Assembly: GCA_003484585.1 (NCBI GenBank)
Contig: DNBZ01000041.1
Location: 1 to 8,318 of the forward strand
DNA length: 8,318 bases
Direction: 5' to 3'
Source of the DNA: Bacteroidota bacterium
GTDB taxonomy: Bacteria > Bacteroidota > Bacteroidia > NS11-12g > UBA9320
The position numbers and the translations under genes were made by a program. The stretch's first letter is position 1; every line of letters starts with the position of its first letter. The notes below the pieces were generated by a model, which saw only the letters and a list, made by a program, of their open reading frames with translations, was not told the DNA's origin and did not search any database. Shown in pieces: positions 6,998-8,318 of this stretch.

Positions 6998-7016
6998 TAA
7001 ACTTAAATTTATTAAT

Positions 7017-8318
7017 ATGAAAAAAATAATACTCGTAATTTTAATATTGGCTCCTTGTGCTATTTTTGCTCAAACGACATTTTCTTGGAGGAATGATCAA
7101 AATCCAGGAGATAGTGCGAGTTGGGGAAATACATCACCATATTATTTTTGGAATGGTGGTACCGGAGCAGTTCCTGGAGGAAACGAAATTCTATATTTTG
7201 ATGGAAATCAAGGAACGACAATGAGAAATAACCTCACAGCTACTTCGCGGTATCGAGTTGAATTTGGTTCGACTGGTGGTGCCACTAGCCGTACTATAAA
7301 TGGTTCGACAACAAATGTCTTTTACGATTATAGTGGTGCTGTTCCAGCAATCTATAATAATTCAGGGGTCGCTCATGTTATAAATTTCCCATTTCAAATT
7401 GGCAATACTAATAGCTCCAGTTCTCCGGGCTATGGTTTCGAAATTAATGCCTATAGTGGAAACTTAAATATCGGTTCTTCAATTTCAGCACAAAATAGCA
7501 CGGGTACAAAGGTTTTAGTATTAATGTCACATAACGGTTCTGGAGGTTCAGGTGCAATCAATATTACTGGAGATATTACTAACGGTAGCGGTACAATTTC
7601 AGTACTTAAGAAAAACGGAAATACAGCAACATTAAGTGGTGCAAATTCCTATTCTGGAAGTACGTCTATAAACGCTGGTACGATTATCGCCTCAAGTACA
7701 ACAGCATTGGGAAATGCGTCAAATGTTACCATCGCAAACGGTGCAACTTTAGAAATTAATGAAAGTCTAACTGTGGGTAGTTTAACAGTTAATTCTGGAG
7801 GCACATTGACCATAGCAAGTGGTAAAACGCTGACAGTTAATGGTACCTTAACAGTAGATAATTCAATTGATATAGGAACTGGAATTCTTCGAATAGGTCC
7901 AAGTGGTACGATAACGACTGGAAGTTCTTTTAGTAATTCTTTACTAATTATAACTTCTGGCACAGGTACATTACAAAAAGATTTCACCTCAACAGGCTCG
8001 TTTTTGTATCCTGTAGGGACAAGTGGAGAATATACGCCAGTTACACTTAATTTTACTGCATTAAGTGGGTCTTCCTATGCAAGTGTCCGCTCAAGTGCAT
8101 CTGCTCATGGATCATTTGTTGGCGGAACACCAAGCGATTATTTACGCCGCTACTGGGTTCTAAGTGAAGGTGGTTTTACAAGTTTTTCTTGCAACATTAG
8201 CTGTGTCTATGTAGATGCCGATGTTATAGGAACCACAGAATCTTATATTTATACTGGTAAGTGGAATGGTTCAAGTTGGTCACTTGGAAGTCAGACAAAT
8301 TCGTCCACAAATACACTT
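7017..8318 (+). CDS. Secreted beta-strand-rich surface protein with autotransporter-type repeat; 3' end outside the window
   Basis: The frame is open from ATG 7017 to the last base, 434 codons without a stop. Residues 1-18 (MKKIILVILILAPCAIFA) form a Sec signal peptide with likely cleavage before Q19. The mature part is rich in Gly, Ser, Thr and Asn. Residues from about 200 to 260 contain LSGANSYSGSTSINAGTI, then ALGNASNVTIANGATLEI, closely matching the autotransporter-associated beta-strand (PATR) repeat. LTVNSGGTLTIASGKTLTV-like rungs suggest a beta helix. From about residue 315 the text changes to FLYPVGTSGEYTPVTLNF, then DYLRRYWVLSEGG and a YTGKWNGSSW motif. This pattern is common in large Bacteroidota surface proteins, often exported by the type IX system. 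A C-terminal sorting domain would lie beyond the window. Function is probably adhesion or surface structure, by inference only. The gene has its own promoter candidate and structured leader. Overlapping minus-strand frames are shadows. Confidence 0.85.
   Translation, partial: MKKIILVILILAPCAIFAQTTFSWRNDQNPGDSASWGNTSPYYFWNGGTGAVPGGNEILYFDGNQGTTMRNNLTATSRYRVEFGSTGGATSRTINGSTTNVFYDYSGAVPAIYNNSGVAHVINFPFQIGNTNSSSSPGYGFEINAYSGNLNIGSSISAQNSTGTKVLVLMSHNGSGGSGAINITGDITNGSGTISVLKKNGNTATLSGANSYSGSTSINAGTIIASSTTALGNASNVTIANGATLEINESLTVGSLTVNSGGTLTIASGKTLTVNGTLTVDNSIDIGTGILRIGPSGTITTGSSFSNSLLIITSGTGTLQKDFTSTGSFLYPVGTSGEYTPVTLNFTALSGSSYASVRSSASAHGSFVGGTPSDYLRRYWVLSEGGFTSFSCNISCVYVDADVIGTTESYIYTGKWNGSSWSLGSQTNSSTNTL

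Larger units (their letters stand above)
6660..7016. other. 357-base non-coding region before the surface protein gene
   Basis: I find no credible gene on either strand. There is no obvious terminator for the small lipoprotein gene. From left to right it contains an odd-centred palindrome AAATTGC-a-GCAATTT (6766-6780), a short dyad GCTTAA-8-TTAAGC (6801-6820), a 7+7 inverted repeat CAGTTTA/TAAACTG with a 25-base gap (6829-6867), an A11 run (6911-6921), and the promoter and leader elements listed separately. In such AT-rich DNA the shorter dyads may be chance. The region is long compared with the other gaps in the window (24-110 bases), which suggests regulated transcription of the downstream gene. 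Confidence 0.6.

Noticed and set aside
7649..7987. 112-residue open frame on the minus strand rich in Val, Pro and Leu
   Set aside because: Its repeated VP/LP pattern is the antisense reading of the Thr/Gly/Asn-rich repeats of the surface protein.
7017..8318. Codon use as a sign of recent transfer of the surface protein gene
   Set aside because: Isoleucine codons in it are ATA 12, ATT 16, ATC 5 by hand count, against ATA 9 of 11 in the YceI gene. The nfeD gene also mixes ATA and ATT, and low-complexity surface proteins often differ. The evidence is too weak.

Overview
The window looks like chromosomal DNA from a member of the Bacteroidota. The signs are AT-rich DNA, A-rich leaders without Shine-Dalgarno sequences, matches to the TAnnTTTG promoter box used by this phylum, a TonB-dependent receptor with an N-terminal carboxypeptidase-regulatory-like domain, many exported proteins with MKK starts, and a surface protein of the Bacteroidota type. 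I cannot name a genus from the sequence.

Layout. Positions 1-1650 (+) hold the C-terminal part of glycine dehydrogenase (gcvP), cut by the left edge. After 68 bases comes a two-gene unit, a short NfeD-family membrane protein (1719-2183) and the flotillin-like protein FloA (2208-3170). It is closed by a strong intrinsic terminator at 3194-3227. A TonB-dependent outer-membrane receptor lies on the minus strand (3239 to about 5629) and is convergent with floA. It is divergent from a YceI-domain lipoprotein (5740-6372, +), and their shared intergenic region carries a perfect 9+9 bp dyad at 5692-5713. The YceI gene ends in a second strong terminator (6404-6438). A 58-residue lipoprotein gene follows at 6483-6659 (+), with a TAnnTTTG box so close to its ATG that its mRNA may be leaderless. 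Bases 6660-7016 are non-coding. They hold an A11 tract, a good promoter candidate and a leader hairpin for a large secreted beta-strand-rich surface protein that starts at 7017 and runs off the right edge. That protein has a passenger-type beta-strand repeat followed by a segment typical of Bacteroidota cell-surface proteins.

How the parts relate. gcvP is central metabolism. NfeD and FloA form a known pair that acts in membrane microdomains. The receptor and the YceI lipoprotein are divergent envelope genes that may share control. The right end is an envelope and surface region. I see no mobile element, CRISPR array, tRNA or rRNA, and no clear evidence of a wholly new system. The points most worth a second look are the dyad between the divergent genes, the small lipoprotein, and the regulatory region of the surface protein.
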